55,650 bases of DNA from Phycisphaerae bacterium (GTDB taxonomy: Bacteria > Planctomycetota > Phycisphaerae > Phycisphaerales > UBA1924), in assembly GCA_030426605.1 (NCBI GenBank), contig JAUHXM010000006.1, positions 1 through 55,650 of the forward strand, read 5' to 3'. Position numbers and translations under genes: made by a program. Positions 9,850 through 18,641 of the stretch are shown in pieces; positions within the stretch are counted from its first letter, which is position 1; each line of letters opens with the position of its first letter. The notes under the pieces are model-generated. The model worked only from the letters and a program-made list of their open reading frames with translations, was not told the origin of the DNA and did not search any database.

Positions 9850-11174
9850 GCGGCACCCTCTGGCTCGTGATTGCGCTCGGATCGCTGCTCGTGGGCGCGC
9901 TGCTGTCCACGATCGTCTTTGCGCTCTCGGAGGCTTCGCGGGCGCGGCTCGAGGGGCTCGCGGCGGACGCCGGGGGCGGGGTTGAGTCGCGTGTCAAGAC
10001 CATCCTGAGCGATATGCCCGGGCACGCCGCGGTGCTGGGCTTGCCGCGCACGCTTGCGAACCTCGCGGCGGCGCTCGGGTTCGTGATGTGGGTCAGCGCG
10101 ATCAACGCCCACGCCGCCCCGACGGCGGGGGACGCGGGGATCGGCCTGGGGATCGCGGCGATCGCGATCTGGCTGCTCGCGTTCGCGTTGCCGATGTCGA
10201 TCGCCGAGCACGCCGCGGAGCGTGTGGTGATCGCGGGCTCGACGGTCATCCGGGCGTTCGCGGTGCTTCTGCTGCCCTTCCGCGGCGCGTTCCGCGCGCA
10301 GGGGGAGGTCGTCCGGCGGCTGGCGGGCCCCGAGGACCGAACCGCCGACGAGCAGCTCGAGCACGAGCTGCGCGACGTCGTCGAGGAGCACGCGGGCGAC
10401 GATTTCGACGAGACCGAGCGTGACATGCTCGAAGCGGTCGTCGAGTTCCGGTCCACGACCGTCTCCGAGATCATGACGCCGCGGACCGAGGTCGAGGCGC
10501 TCGCCTACACCGACGACCTGGGCGAGGTGAAGAAGCTCATCGACGAGCGTGGGCACTCGCGCGTGCCGGTCTATGAAGACTCGCTCGACAACGTCGTGGG
10601 GATGCTCTACGCGAAGGACCTGCTCCGCTGGATCATCAACCACGGCGGGAACGGCAAACCCTTCGTCCTCCGTGAGGTCATCCGCGACGCGCTGTTCGTC
10701 CCGGAGACGAAGACCGTCCGCCAGCTGCTCACCGAGCTGCTCGCGGCGCGGGTGCACCTGGCGATGGTCGCCGACGAGTACGGCGGGACGTCCGGGCTCG
10801 TCACGATCGAGGACATCGTCGAGGAGATCTTCGGTGAGATCGCCGACGAGTACGACGAGCCCGAGGAGCTCGACACCGGCGTGGACCTGGACGAGCCCAA
10901 CAACACAGCCGAGCTCGACGCGCGGGTGCACATCGACGACGCGAACGACGCGCTTGAGCCCATCGGGCTCGAGCTGCCCGAGTCGGACGACTACGACACC
11001 GTGGGCGGGTTCGTCGTCACGACGCTGGGGCGGATCCCCGCGTCGGGCGACACGCTGGACCACGAGGGGACGCGCCTGACGGTGATCCTCGCCGAGCCGA
11101 CGCGGGTCGTCCGCGTGCGCGTCGAGGCGATGACACCCAGCTCCGACGCGCTCGCGACCGACGACGGCAAGTAA
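9846..11174 (+). CDS. CorC/HlyC-type transporter-associated protein (CNNM domain plus CBS pair)
   Basis: A 442-residue protein. The N-terminal half has about three to four membrane segments (about 3-24, 70-90, 97-120, 135-150) corresponding to the DUF21/CNNM membrane domain, though divergent. Then come two CBS motifs, one at IMTPRTEVEALAY through RVPVYEDSLDNVVGMLY and one ending MVADEYGGTSGLVTIEDIVE. The C-terminal CorC_HlyC domain (about 350-435) contains VGGFVVTTLGRIP. Proteins of this type are linked to magnesium/cobalt efflux or homeostasis. Translation is probably coupled to ybeY through the ATGA overlap. A direct-repeat element begins 30 bases after its stop. Confidence 0.9.
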   Translation: MSGTLWLVIALGSLLVGALLSTIVFALSEASRARLEGLAADAGGGVESRVKTILSDMPGHAAVLGLPRTLANLAAALGFVMWVSAINAHAAPTAGDAGIGLGIAAIAIWLLAFALPMSIAEHAAERVVIAGSTVIRAFAVLLLPFRGAFRAQGEVVRRLAGPEDRTADEQLEHELRDVVEEHAGDDFDETERDMLEAVVEFRSTTVSEIMTPRTEVEALAYTDDLGEVKKLIDERGHSRVPVYEDSLDNVVGMLYAKDLLRWIINHGGNGKPFVLREVIRDALFVPETKTVRQLLTELLAARVHLAMVADEYGGTSGLVTIEDIVEEIFGEIADEYDEPEELDTGVDLDEPNNTAELDARVHIDDANDALEPIGLELPESDDYDTVGGFVVTTLGRIPASGDTLDHEGTRLTVILAEPTRVVRVRVEAMTPSSDALATDDGK

Positions 11175-11203
11175 CCGCCCCGACTCCACCTGGAGAACCC
11201 GGG

Positions 11204-11322
11204 CCGCGAAGCGGGCGGGCGAGGGGTGCGTGCGCGATCGGTCCGGCGGTGGCGATCGACGGAGGAGATGGAGAAGCGGTAGACCCCTCACCCCGGCCCT
11301 CTCTCCCAAGGGGAGAGGGAGG
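11204..11322 (+). repeat. 119-bp dispersed repeat element, copy A
   Basis: The same 119-base element occurs at 13127-13245 in the same orientation. Both copies begin with CCGCGAAGCGG and share a 28-base identical block (11276-11303 here, 13199-13226 there). They end in a C-run/G-run hairpin closing with GAGGGAGG. The spacing from the first base to the shared block is 72 in both copies, while the middle about 45 bases have diverged. Similar CCCTCACCCCGGCCCTCTCCC-type REP sequences are widespread in high-GC bacterial genomes. This copy lies between the CorC-like gene and cysS. Confidence 0.8.
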
Positions 11323-11362
11323 CGGATGGCGCGAACACGTGCGGGGAGTACCATCGGCCATC

Positions 11363-13096
11363 ATGAGCGAATCGCCCGCAGTGCTGCGCCTGTACGACAC
11401 CCTGACCCGCTCGCTCGTGCCGCTGGTGCCGGGCGACCCGTCGCGGGTGACGTTCTACACCTGCGGGCCCACGGTCTACGACGACTGCCACATCGGGAAC
11501 TTCCGGTCCTTCCTCGCGGCGGACCTGCTGCGCCGCTGGATCGAGAGCCCGCTGTGCACGCTGCAGGCGCCCGATGGCAGCACCCACACGGGCCCGCGCA
11601 CCGTCGTGCACGTGATGAACATCACGGACGTCGGGCACATGACCGACGACGCCGCCGCCGACGGGGGCGGCGAGGACAAGATGGCGACCGCCGGACAGCG
11701 GATACTCGAAGCCAAGAAGTCCGGCAAGCTTCCCGAGGACGCCGACGTCGATCCGGGTGACCCGCAAGCCATCGGCGTGTTCTTCACCGACCGGTTCGTC
11801 GAGGACGCGAAGGCCCTCGGGCTCAAGGTCATCACGGACGCCGAGGCGAACCCCGAGCTCATGCCCCGCGCCAGTGCCTACGTCGAGCCCGGCATGATCC
11901 CGATGATCGAGTCGTTGATCGACAAAGGGCACGCGTACGTCGCGGGAGACGCCGGCTCGCAGGCCGTCTACTTCGACGTCCAGTCCTACCCGACCTACGG
12001 CGCGCTCTCGGGCAACACCCTCGACCAGCTCCGAGGGGGTGCCGGCGGGCGCGTCTCGGACGCGAACCAATCCCAGAAGAAGCACCCCGCCGACTTCCTC
12101 CTCTGGAAAGAGGACGAGTCGCACCTGATGAAATGGCGCTCCCCGTGGGGCACGGGCTACCCCGGGTGGCACATCGAGTGCAGCGCCATGTCCCGCGCGC
12201 TGCTCGGCGACGTGATCGACCTCCACTCGGGCGGCGAGGACAACATCTTCCCCCACCACGAGTGCGAGCGCGCCCAGTCCTGCTGCGCCACCGGGCACGA
12301 CACGTTCGCCCGCCACTGGTTCCACGGGCGGTTCCTGATGGTCGAGGGCAAGAAGATGTCCAAGTCCGCCGGGACGTTCTACACGGCTCGCCAGCTCTTC
12401 GAGCAGGGGCACGATCCCGCGGCGGTTCGGCTCGAACTTGTCAAGACGCACTACCGATCGAACGCGGACTTCTCCATGGACAGCCTGCGCGAGAGTGCGA
12501 TCACAATCGAGCGTTGGCGCAACTTTGGCAAGCATCTCCGGTTGTTTAGAGAGCACCCTTCACTCGCTGCCTCAGATGAATCAAGGTTTGCTGAGCTCGC
12601 TGACGACCTTGTCGAAGTCATAGTTGATGCGCTTTCAAGCGATCTCAATGTCGCTGGGTTCATCGCTGGAATTCACGTGATCATGCGCGATGCTGCAGCT
12701 TACAAGTCTGAGGCCGCCATCGAAAAAGCTAAAGAGCTACGCTCTCTGAGTGAATCAACCGGTGACTGGTTCCGCGAGGTCCTCACACCCGATTTTGCAC
12801 CCGATCCGAGCACGAACCCAGGTATGGCGAAACTCTGGTCGGCATTGGCGGAGGCCCATCGGATTCTGGGTGTTCTTCCCATTGCGAAGAGCGGGACGGA
12901 AACAGTGAGTCGTGGAATTGCGATATTCGAGGGCATCGATCCAAACCCTGAGGTCGAGGCCCTGCTCGCCGAGCGGGCCGAGGCGAAGAAAGCCAAGGAC
13001 TACGCCCGCTCGGACGCGATCCGCGACGAGCTGGCGGGCAAGGGGTACGCGATCAAGGACGTCGCCGGCGGGAAGGTCGAGGTCGGGCCGGCATAA
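11363..13096 (+). CDS. cysS: Cysteinyl-tRNA synthetase
   Basis: A 577-residue class I synthetase that charges tRNA-Cys. Seen: zinc-site Cys in YTCGPTVYD, the HIGH-type motif as HIGN (43-46), HIECSAMS and FPHHECERAQ providing further zinc/cysteine ligands, and KMSKS at 331-335. ATG 11363 begins MSESPAVLRLYDTLT, matching the family N-terminus. An insertion around residues 75-150 is larger than in E. coli. Most striking is composition: bases 12541-12960 (about residues 393-533, the helical anticodon-binding part) are about 54% GC by hand count. The 60-base lines at 12241 and 12961 are 70%. The frame is intact. The gene is flanked on both sides by direct copies of the 119-bp element. Confidence 0.95.
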   Translation: MSESPAVLRLYDTLTRSLVPLVPGDPSRVTFYTCGPTVYDDCHIGNFRSFLAADLLRRWIESPLCTLQAPDGSTHTGPRTVVHVMNITDVGHMTDDAAADGGGEDKMATAGQRILEAKKSGKLPEDADVDPGDPQAIGVFFTDRFVEDAKALGLKVITDAEANPELMPRASAYVEPGMIPMIESLIDKGHAYVAGDAGSQAVYFDVQSYPTYGALSGNTLDQLRGGAGGRVSDANQSQKKHPADFLLWKEDESHLMKWRSPWGTGYPGWHIECSAMSRALLGDVIDLHSGGEDNIFPHHECERAQSCCATGHDTFARHWFHGRFLMVEGKKMSKSAGTFYTARQLFEQGHDPAAVRLELVKTHYRSNADFSMDSLRESAITIERWRNFGKHLRLFREHPSLAASDESRFAELADDLVEVIVDALSSDLNVAGFIAGIHVIMRDAAAYKSEAAIEKAKELRSLSESTGDWFREVLTPDFAPDPSTNPGMAKLWSALAEAHRILGVLPIAKSGTETVSRGIAIFEGIDPNPEVEALLAERAEAKKAKDYARSDAIRDELAGKGYAIKDVAGGKVEVGPA

Positions 13097-13100
13097 CCCT

Positions 13101-13123
13101 CCTTCTCCCCTTGGGGGAGAAGG
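13101..13123 (+). terminator. Perfect hairpin after cysS
   Basis: CCTTCTCCCC, loop TTG, GGGGAGAAGG: a perfect 10-bp stem starting four bases after the cysS stop. There is no T-run after it, so it may be a Rho-dependent stop, an mRNA 3'-protecting hairpin, or simply the outer part of repeat copy B, which follows directly. Confidence 0.45.
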
Positions 13124-13126
13124 TGT

Positions 13127-13245
13127 CCGCGAAGCGGACGGCTGAGGGATGCGAGCACCATTCGTCCTGCGGCGGTGCGATTTGTAGAAGACAGAGGAGC
13201 GGTAGACCCCTCACCCCGGCCCTCTCCCCCATGGGTAGAGGGAGG
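13127..13245 (+). repeat. 119-bp dispersed repeat element, copy B
   Basis: Direct copy of the element at 11204-11322, of identical length, with the identical 28-base block at 13199-13226 and the same terminal hairpin (CCCTC...GAGGG). It fills most of the gap between cysS and the LptF/G-type gene at 13317. Copy A and copy B therefore bracket cysS exactly. No open frame with coding character lies inside. Confidence 0.8.
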
Positions 13246-13316
13246 AATCTGCACATGCCGCGCCTAGCGGCTCCGAGAAGACCCCGACCGCGATCCCCAA
13301 CTACGATGCCCCACCC

Positions 13317-14990
13317 ATGCCTTGGACGCTCTGGCGCTACATCTTCATCGAGGTCGGCAGGCTCGTCCTGCTCAGCACGGCGGTGCTGGTCGCCGTCATC
13401 GCGTTCGCGGCGACCGTCAAGCCCCTCGCCGATGGCAAGCTGACGGCGTTGGACGCCTTGCGGTTCATGTTCTACGCCGTCCCCCCGATGCTGGCGTACG
13501 CGCTGCCGTTCGCCGCCGGGTTCGGCGCGACGCTCGCCTACCACCGGATGGCGCAGGACAACGAGGTGACCGCGTCGTTCGCCGGCGGGCTGAGTCATCT
13601 CAAGGTGCTCACCCCGGCGCTGGCGATCGGGGCGGTGCTGTCGCTCGGGCTGGCGATGCTCAACGCCCAGATCATCCCGCGGTTCCTGACGCGGATGGAG
13701 AAGATCGTCACGAAGGACCTCGCGCAGGTCATGATCCGATCACTCGAGCAGGGCGAGTCGGCCAGCTTCGGCGACGTGCAGATCCACGCGGACGCCGTCT
13801 CGCGGGTTGAGCCCAGCTCGGAAGACATCGACGACCAGTTCCGGCTCGTCGGCGTCGTCGCGCTCCAGCTCGACGAGACGGGCGACATCGTTGTCGAGGT
13901 CACGGCGAGCGAGGCGTACGTCTTCATGTTCAAGGCGGAGCACCTGCCCGAGGCGGAGCGCGAGGGCATCCACCCGTCCAAGAACGTCGTGCGGATGCAC
14001 TTCGTGGACGCCTTCGCGATGCAGCGGCGCTCGGGCGAGGTGATCGATCAGGAGTCGATCACGTCGCCGCCGTACGAGCTGCCCAGCGCGTTCCAGGACG
14101 ACCCGAAGTTCCTGACCGCCGGGCAGCTGCGCGAGCTTCGTGGCGACCCCGAGCGGATGAACTGGATCGACGAGCGCCGGCTGGAGCTCGCTCGGGCGAT
14201 CGCGTCGGACGAGACGATCGAGTCGATCCGCGCCCGCGCGGAGGACACGGGGACGGTGACCTTCCGGAACGCCGCGGGCGTGGAGCACCGCCTGCGGACG
14301 GGCGCGCTCGTGTGGGACGGTCCGACGAAGCGCTGGCGTGTGCGCCCGCCGCCGGGGCTGGACCGGGTGGAGCTCGAGGTCTACCCCAACGGGTCGCTCG
14401 AGCGCTACCGGGCGGAGCGGGCGTGGCTCGAGCCGGTGCGCGTCAAGCCCGACGACCCGTTCACCGAGACGACCTCGGGGAGCCTGACGTTCGAATTGAC
14501 CCTCGACCGCGTCGAGGTGCGCACGGGCGGCACGACCACGACGGAGCGCCCGCGCTGGAGCTTCGACGGGCTGAGCGTGGACGGCGACCCCTACCCGGCG
14601 CTCCGCGCGATGCCCAGCGCCGAGCTCATCGCGCGGGCCGAGACGCTCGACAAGGGCGCGATCAACTCTCGGTCCGAGCGGCTCGTGCGCGAGATCGGCA
14701 AGCTCAACCGCGAGATCACGAGCAAGCAGCACGAGCGCCTCGCGATGAACGCGAGCTGTCTGGTGATGGTCTTCACGGGCGCGGTCATGGCGCTGCGCCT
14801 ACGCCACGCGTTGCCGCTGGTGGTCTACATGTGGAGCTTCTTCCCGGCGCTGGGCACGATCATCTTCATCAGCTCGGGCCAGCAGACGACGCACCGGCAG
14901 GGGTGGATCGGGCTGCCCCTCCTCTGGTTCGGGGTGTTCGGGTTGGGCGCGTTCGCGGTCTGGATGTACCTGAAGCTGCGCCGCCATTGA
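13317..14990 (+). CDS. LptF/LptG (YjgP/YjgQ) family permease, first copy
   Basis: A 557-residue inner-membrane protein of the lipopolysaccharide-export permease family. Three membrane helices are at the N-terminus (about 8-33, 45-72 with the polar-loop signature YHRMAQDNEVTASFAGG between helices, 98-118). A long periplasmic beta-jellyroll-like region runs from about 120 to 470. C-terminal helices (about 478-497, 500-523, 530-550) close the fold. Two such proteins with two LptB subunits make the ABC exporter that pulls lipopolysaccharide from the inner membrane. The periplasmic part is about 180 residues longer than in typical LptF/G. The ArnT-like gene starts 4 bases after its stop. Which paralogue is F and which is G cannot be settled by eye. 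Confidence 0.85.
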   Translation: MPWTLWRYIFIEVGRLVLLSTAVLVAVIAFAATVKPLADGKLTALDALRFMFYAVPPMLAYALPFAAGFGATLAYHRMAQDNEVTASFAGGLSHLKVLTPALAIGAVLSLGLAMLNAQIIPRFLTRMEKIVTKDLAQVMIRSLEQGESASFGDVQIHADAVSRVEPSSEDIDDQFRLVGVVALQLDETGDIVVEVTASEAYVFMFKAEHLPEAEREGIHPSKNVVRMHFVDAFAMQRRSGEVIDQESITSPPYELPSAFQDDPKFLTAGQLRELRGDPERMNWIDERRLELARAIASDETIESIRARAEDTGTVTFRNAAGVEHRLRTGALVWDGPTKRWRVRPPPGLDRVELEVYPNGSLERYRAERAWLEPVRVKPDDPFTETTSGSLTFELTLDRVEVRTGGTTTTERPRWSFDGLSVDGDPYPALRAMPSAELIARAETLDKGAINSRSERLVREIGKLNREITSKQHERLAMNASCLVMVFTGAVMALRLRHALPLVVYMWSFFPALGTIIFISSGQQTTHRQGWIGLPLLWFGVFGLGAFAVWMYLKLRRH

Positions 14991-14994
14991 CGCC

Positions 14995-16656
14995 GTGACT
15001 GAGCCGACGACGACATCCGAGCATCGGGCGTGGTGGTTCGACGCCGCGTCGCGCTGGTGGGCGGTGCCCGCGTTCGTGCTCATCCTGACGGCGTTCCGCG
15101 TCGTGTGGCTCGTCTGGTTCTCTGACTACACGCTCATCGAGGACGAAGCGCACTACTGGGAGTGGTCCCGCCGGCTCGACTGGTCGTACTACTCGAAGGG
15201 CCCGGGCGTCGCGTGGGCGATCTGGGCGGGGACGGCCCTCTTCGGGCATGTCGAGTGGGCGGTGCGCCTGCCGGCGGTGATCGCCGGCGCCGTCGGGTCG
15301 GTCGCGGCGGCGCTGCTGACGCGCGAGGTCGTCCGCGAGCACACGCGGGCCCACCCGGCGCAGCGGGCCGCCCCGTTCGTCGCGGCGGCGCTCTACCAGT
15401 GCGTCCCCGCGATCGGTGTCACGGGCGTCCTCATGACCATCGACGGCCCGTTCCTCGCGTGCTGGACGCTCGCGTGCTTCGGCGCGGCCCGCGCCCTGCT
15501 GCACGACCGCCCGCGCGCCTGGATCATCGTCGGCGGCGCTCTTGCGATCGGGTTCCTGTTCAAGTACACGATCGTCCTGCTCGTCCCCGGGCTGATCGCG
15601 GCGGTCCTCGCCCGGCGCGCGTGGCGACGCCGGGCTCGGTCGCACGCCGCGTGGGTCGTCGCCGGCACGCTCGTCGCGCTGCTCGGGCTCGTCCCCGTCG
15701 GCATCTGGAACGCCCAGCACGACTGGGCGACCGTCCGCCACCTGCTCGGGCACCTCGGCGCGCCGGGGGGCGATACCGCCCACCAGCACAAGGACGCGTG
15801 GACCCCGGTGTGGGCGCTCGAGTACCTCGGGCTGCTCGTCGTGATGGGCGGGCCCGTGCTGATCCTCGGGGTCGTCGCGTGGTTCGAGCGACGACGTCTC
15901 GGCGCGGGGCTCGTCTTCGCGACGGCGTGCAGCCTGCCGATCGCGCTCGTGTATCTGGCTGTATCGCTCGTCGCACAGACAGAGGGCAACTGGGCGATCG
16001 CGGCCGTCGGCGCGATGATCGCCCCGAGCGCCTGGCTCGTGATCGACGGCGTCTCCCGGCGCGACGGCGCGGTCCGCATCCTCTGGGGCGCGGCGCTCGT
16101 GACGGGGCTCGCGGTCGCGCTTGCGCTGCCGATCCTGCCGGCGCTGTCGCGCGTCGGCAGGCTTGGCGGGCAGATCCCCGTGCAGCGGATGACGGGCATG
16201 CGCACCCACGCCGCGGCGGTGCATGACCGCCTCGACGCCCTCGCCGAGCAGACCGGCGACGACCCGTTCGTGATCGCCGAGCACTACGGGCGCGCGTCGC
16301 AGCTGGCGTTCTACCTGCCCGGGCACCCAACGGTCTACTGCGCCAGCGCCTCCGTCGGCGGGCGGCGCACGCAGTACGACGTCTGGCCCGAGACCGACCT
16401 GGCCAACCCCGTGGTGAACGAGGCCCTCCGAGGGCGGGCGGCGGTCATGCTGGGCGGGCGAAGGGCCCAATGGGCCGCGTCGTTCGATCCCGTGTACGAC
16501 CTCGGGCCACTCCCGGGCGAGCCCAAGGCGAACCGCACGGCGTGGGTCGGGTACGACTACGCGGACATCCGAGATTATGAGCCCGGGTGGGCCGCGGGCG
16601 TGGACCCTGTCGTCCGCCCGACGCCGAACCCGGACGCTCCGGAGGGCCCGCCTTGA
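14995..16656 (+). CDS. ArnT-like glycosyltransferase family 39 membrane protein
   Basis: A 553-residue polytopic enzyme starting at GTG 14995. The first extracytoplasmic loop contains IEDEAHYWEWS (Asp50-Glu51), the acidic motif of GT39/PMT-type transferases, followed by YYSKGPGVAW. About ten further hydrophobic segments run to residue 400, and a soluble C-terminal domain covers about 400-553. Family enzymes transfer a sugar from a polyprenyl-phosphate carrier, for example aminoarabinose to lipid A (ArnT), on the periplasmic face. Placement between two LptF/G-type genes and in front of a PAP2 phosphatase suggests modification of lipid A or a related outer-membrane lipid. The acceptor and sugar are not determinable. 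The stop overlaps the next start (TTGA). Confidence 0.85.
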   Translation: MTEPTTTSEHRAWWFDAASRWWAVPAFVLILTAFRVVWLVWFSDYTLIEDEAHYWEWSRRLDWSYYSKGPGVAWAIWAGTALFGHVEWAVRLPAVIAGAVGSVAAALLTREVVREHTRAHPAQRAAPFVAAALYQCVPAIGVTGVLMTIDGPFLACWTLACFGAARALLHDRPRAWIIVGGALAIGFLFKYTIVLLVPGLIAAVLARRAWRRRARSHAAWVVAGTLVALLGLVPVGIWNAQHDWATVRHLLGHLGAPGGDTAHQHKDAWTPVWALEYLGLLVVMGGPVLILGVVAWFERRRLGAGLVFATACSLPIALVYLAVSLVAQTEGNWAIAAVGAMIAPSAWLVIDGVSRRDGAVRILWGAALVTGLAVALALPILPALSRVGRLGGQIPVQRMTGMRTHAAAVHDRLDALAEQTGDDPFVIAEHYGRASQLAFYLPGHPTVYCASASVGGRRTQYDVWPETDLANPVVNEALRGRAAVMLGGRRAQWAASFDPVYDLGPLPGEPKANRTAWVGYDYADIRDYEPGWAAGVDPVVRPTPNPDAPEGPP

Positions 16657-17315
16657 GCGCCCGCGTGGACATCTCGCGCCTGAGCGTACCCAAGCGCTGG
16701 CTGCTCGCGTTCGCGCTGACGGCGCTCATGCTCATCGTGCTGAGCGTCGCGGACCGGGCGTTGATCCTCCAACTCGCCGAGCCTGAGAAGCGCGACGACT
16801 CGTGGCGTTGGGCGTTGAAGCAAGTCGGCGATATCCGCCTGTGGGTGGGCGTCGCGGTGGTCGCGTTCCTCTGGAAGCGCGACTGGCGTTGGCCGGCGGG
16901 GTTGCTCGGGTCCGCCGCGCTCGCCGGGGGGCTGGCGGAACTCGCGAAGCACGTGCTCGGGCGCGAGCGCCCTGTGCGCGAGTTCGTGATCCAGAACGAC
17001 GCGTACTACGTCTGGAAGGACGGCCCGCTGGGCCCGTTCCTCGGTGGGTTCTGGGAAAAGACCAATCTGGGGCTCCCCTCCAGCCACACCGCCGTCGCGT
17101 TCGGCGGGGCGGCGGTGCTGGGCGTCCTCGCGCCGAAGCTGCGCCTCCCTGCCCTCATCCTCGCGACGGGGTGCGGGCTCACGCGGGTGCTGGCGGGGGC
17201 CCACTACCCGACGGACGTGGCATTGGGGGCCGTCCTCGGCGTCTCCGCGGCCGCGATCATCGCCCGGATCGGGCGCGCGACCGAGCGCGATACCATGCCC
17301 GAATCTCAGACCTGA
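16653..17315 (+). CDS. PAP2-type membrane phosphatase
   Basis: A 220-residue protein with the three PAP2 motifs. Motif I is KHVLGRERP (99-107, KxxxxxxRP), motif II is PSSH (142-145), and motif III is TRVLAGAHYPTD (177-188) with catalytic His184; the usual SR is TR. Five to six membrane helices are visible. TTG 16653 is chosen because GGAGG (16641-16645) precedes it by seven bases and it overlaps the upstream stop; GTG 16665 is an alternative. Family members dephosphorylate lipid phosphates: lipid A (LpxE), undecaprenyl diphosphate, or phosphatidylglycerophosphate. The context with GT39 and LptF/G genes makes lipid A or undecaprenyl-phosphate processing the best guess. Confidence 0.88.
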   Translation: MSARVDISRLSVPKRWLLAFALTALMLIVLSVADRALILQLAEPEKRDDSWRWALKQVGDIRLWVGVAVVAFLWKRDWRWPAGLLGSAALAGGLAELAKHVLGRERPVREFVIQNDAYYVWKDGPLGPFLGGFWEKTNLGLPSSHTAVAFGGAAVLGVLAPKLRLPALILATGCGLTRVLAGAHYPTDVALGAVLGVSAAAIIARIGRATERDTMPESQT

Positions 17316-17343
17316 CCGCTCACCGCAGACTGCTCAGCATTCC

Positions 17344-18474
17344 ATGTCCATCCTCGACCGCTACATCGCGCGCCAGTATCTCATCAACGTGGTGGTGCTG
17401 CTAACGATCCTGTTCAGCTTCGTGGTCGTGATCGACGTGTCGCTGAACTTCGAACGCTTCAGCCGCGTCGCGACCGAGCTGGCCCAGCAGGGCGACCCGG
17501 ACGCCGAGCCCGGGTTCTTCCGCAGGACGATGCTGACCGTTCTCGTGATCGTGAACCTGTGGTGGCCGCGGCTGCTCCAGCTGTTCAACTTCCTGCTCGG
17601 CATGGTCCTCGTCGCGGCGATGGGGTTCACGTGCTCGCAGCTGAACCGGCACCGGGAGTTCCTCGCGATGCTCGCGGCGGGGCTCGGGCTGGCGCGGGTC
17701 ATCCGCCCGATCATGGTCATCGCGGTGATGCTCTCGTGCGTGCAGCTGCTCAACCAGGAGTTGGTCATCCCGCGGATCGCCCCGCTGCTCACGCGCGACC
17801 ACGGCGACGCGGGCAAGGTCGAGCTGGGCACCTCGCAGGTCAAGCTCATCGAGGACGGCGAGCACCGGGTCTACTACGCCAAGTCCTTCGACGCCGACGC
17901 CGAGGTGATGACCGGGCTCACCGTGTTCGAGCGCGACGAGGACGGCCGGCCCATGCGCGTGATTTCCGCCGAGAGCGCCGTCTGGCGTGACGGCGGGTGG
18001 GACCTGATCAACGGCGTCGCCGAGCCCAGGGGCATCCGCACCGGGGCCCGGGCCACGCGCGAGACGGTCGATCGCATCGAGACCGCCCTGGGACCGACCG
18101 AGCTCAAGATGGACCGGTTCCAGTCCTTCCGCCAGGCGATGAGCTTCGGGCAGCTCGGGCAGATGCTCGACCAACCCGGCAGGGACCCCGCGTCCGCCCG
18201 CCAGCTGCAGCGACTCCGGTGGGGCCGGTTCGCGATCGTGCTGGCGAATTTGCTGACGCTGCTGATCGCGATCCCGTTCTACGCGACGCGCGAACCGACG
18301 AACATGGTGGTGCAGTCGCTCAAGTGCGCCCCGATCGCGATCGTGGCGATCATGGGGGGCGTGCTCGGCGCGTCGGCGGGCATCCCGGGGGTGCCCGCGG
18401 GGCTCGGGGTCTTCGTCCCGGTGATGATCCTGACCGTCATCGCCCTGGCCCGATCGACCAGCATCCCGACCTGA
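17344..18474 (+). CDS. LptF/LptG (YjgP/YjgQ) family permease, second copy
   Basis: A 376-residue permease of normal family length, starting at ATG 17344 (MSILDRYIARQYLINV, the typical amphipathic lead helix). Helices are at about 14-34, 60-95 and 105-135. A periplasmic domain runs about 140-290 with EDGEHRVYYAKSFDADAEVMTGL, and three C-terminal helices end at about 370. It lies 28 bases after the PAP2 gene and is the probable heterodimer partner of the permease at 13317. The presumed ATPase, lptB, is at 29008-29925. Together they would form the inner-membrane Lpt exporter. Splitting the pair around a glycosyltransferase and a phosphatase is unusual. Confidence 0.88.
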   Translation: MSILDRYIARQYLINVVVLLTILFSFVVVIDVSLNFERFSRVATELAQQGDPDAEPGFFRRTMLTVLVIVNLWWPRLLQLFNFLLGMVLVAAMGFTCSQLNRHREFLAMLAAGLGLARVIRPIMVIAVMLSCVQLLNQELVIPRIAPLLTRDHGDAGKVELGTSQVKLIEDGEHRVYYAKSFDADAEVMTGLTVFERDEDGRPMRVISAESAVWRDGGWDLINGVAEPRGIRTGARATRETVDRIETALGPTELKMDRFQSFRQAMSFGQLGQMLDQPGRDPASARQLQRLRWGRFAIVLANLLTLLIAIPFYATREPTNMVVQSLKCAPIAIVAIMGGVLGASAGIPGVPAGLGVFVPVMILTVIALARSTSIPT

Positions 18475-18641
18475 CCGGTCGGGGTGCCACCGGCGTCACC
18501 CCGCGTGGTCGGATCGGACGGCGTGCGGAACAAGCCGCGGCACCAAACATCGCAACTTCTGCACCCACCGGCGCTTCCCTTCCGGGGCAAGACACGGCAC
18601 AATGGGGTGTCACGTCCCCATCTCGTGCGCGGGAGGCTCCC

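Noticed and set aside
11204-13245. The two 119-bp copies read as ends of a transposable element carrying cysS
   Set aside because: No transposase, no target-site duplication seen, and the enclosed gene is a housekeeping synthetase; kept as dispersed repeats only.
18475-18641. Upstream in-frame extension of the GH57 gene
   Set aside because: The extension lacks family similarity, is Arg/Pro-rich and overlaps the LptF/G-type gene; ATG 18642 with GGGAGG is the family start.
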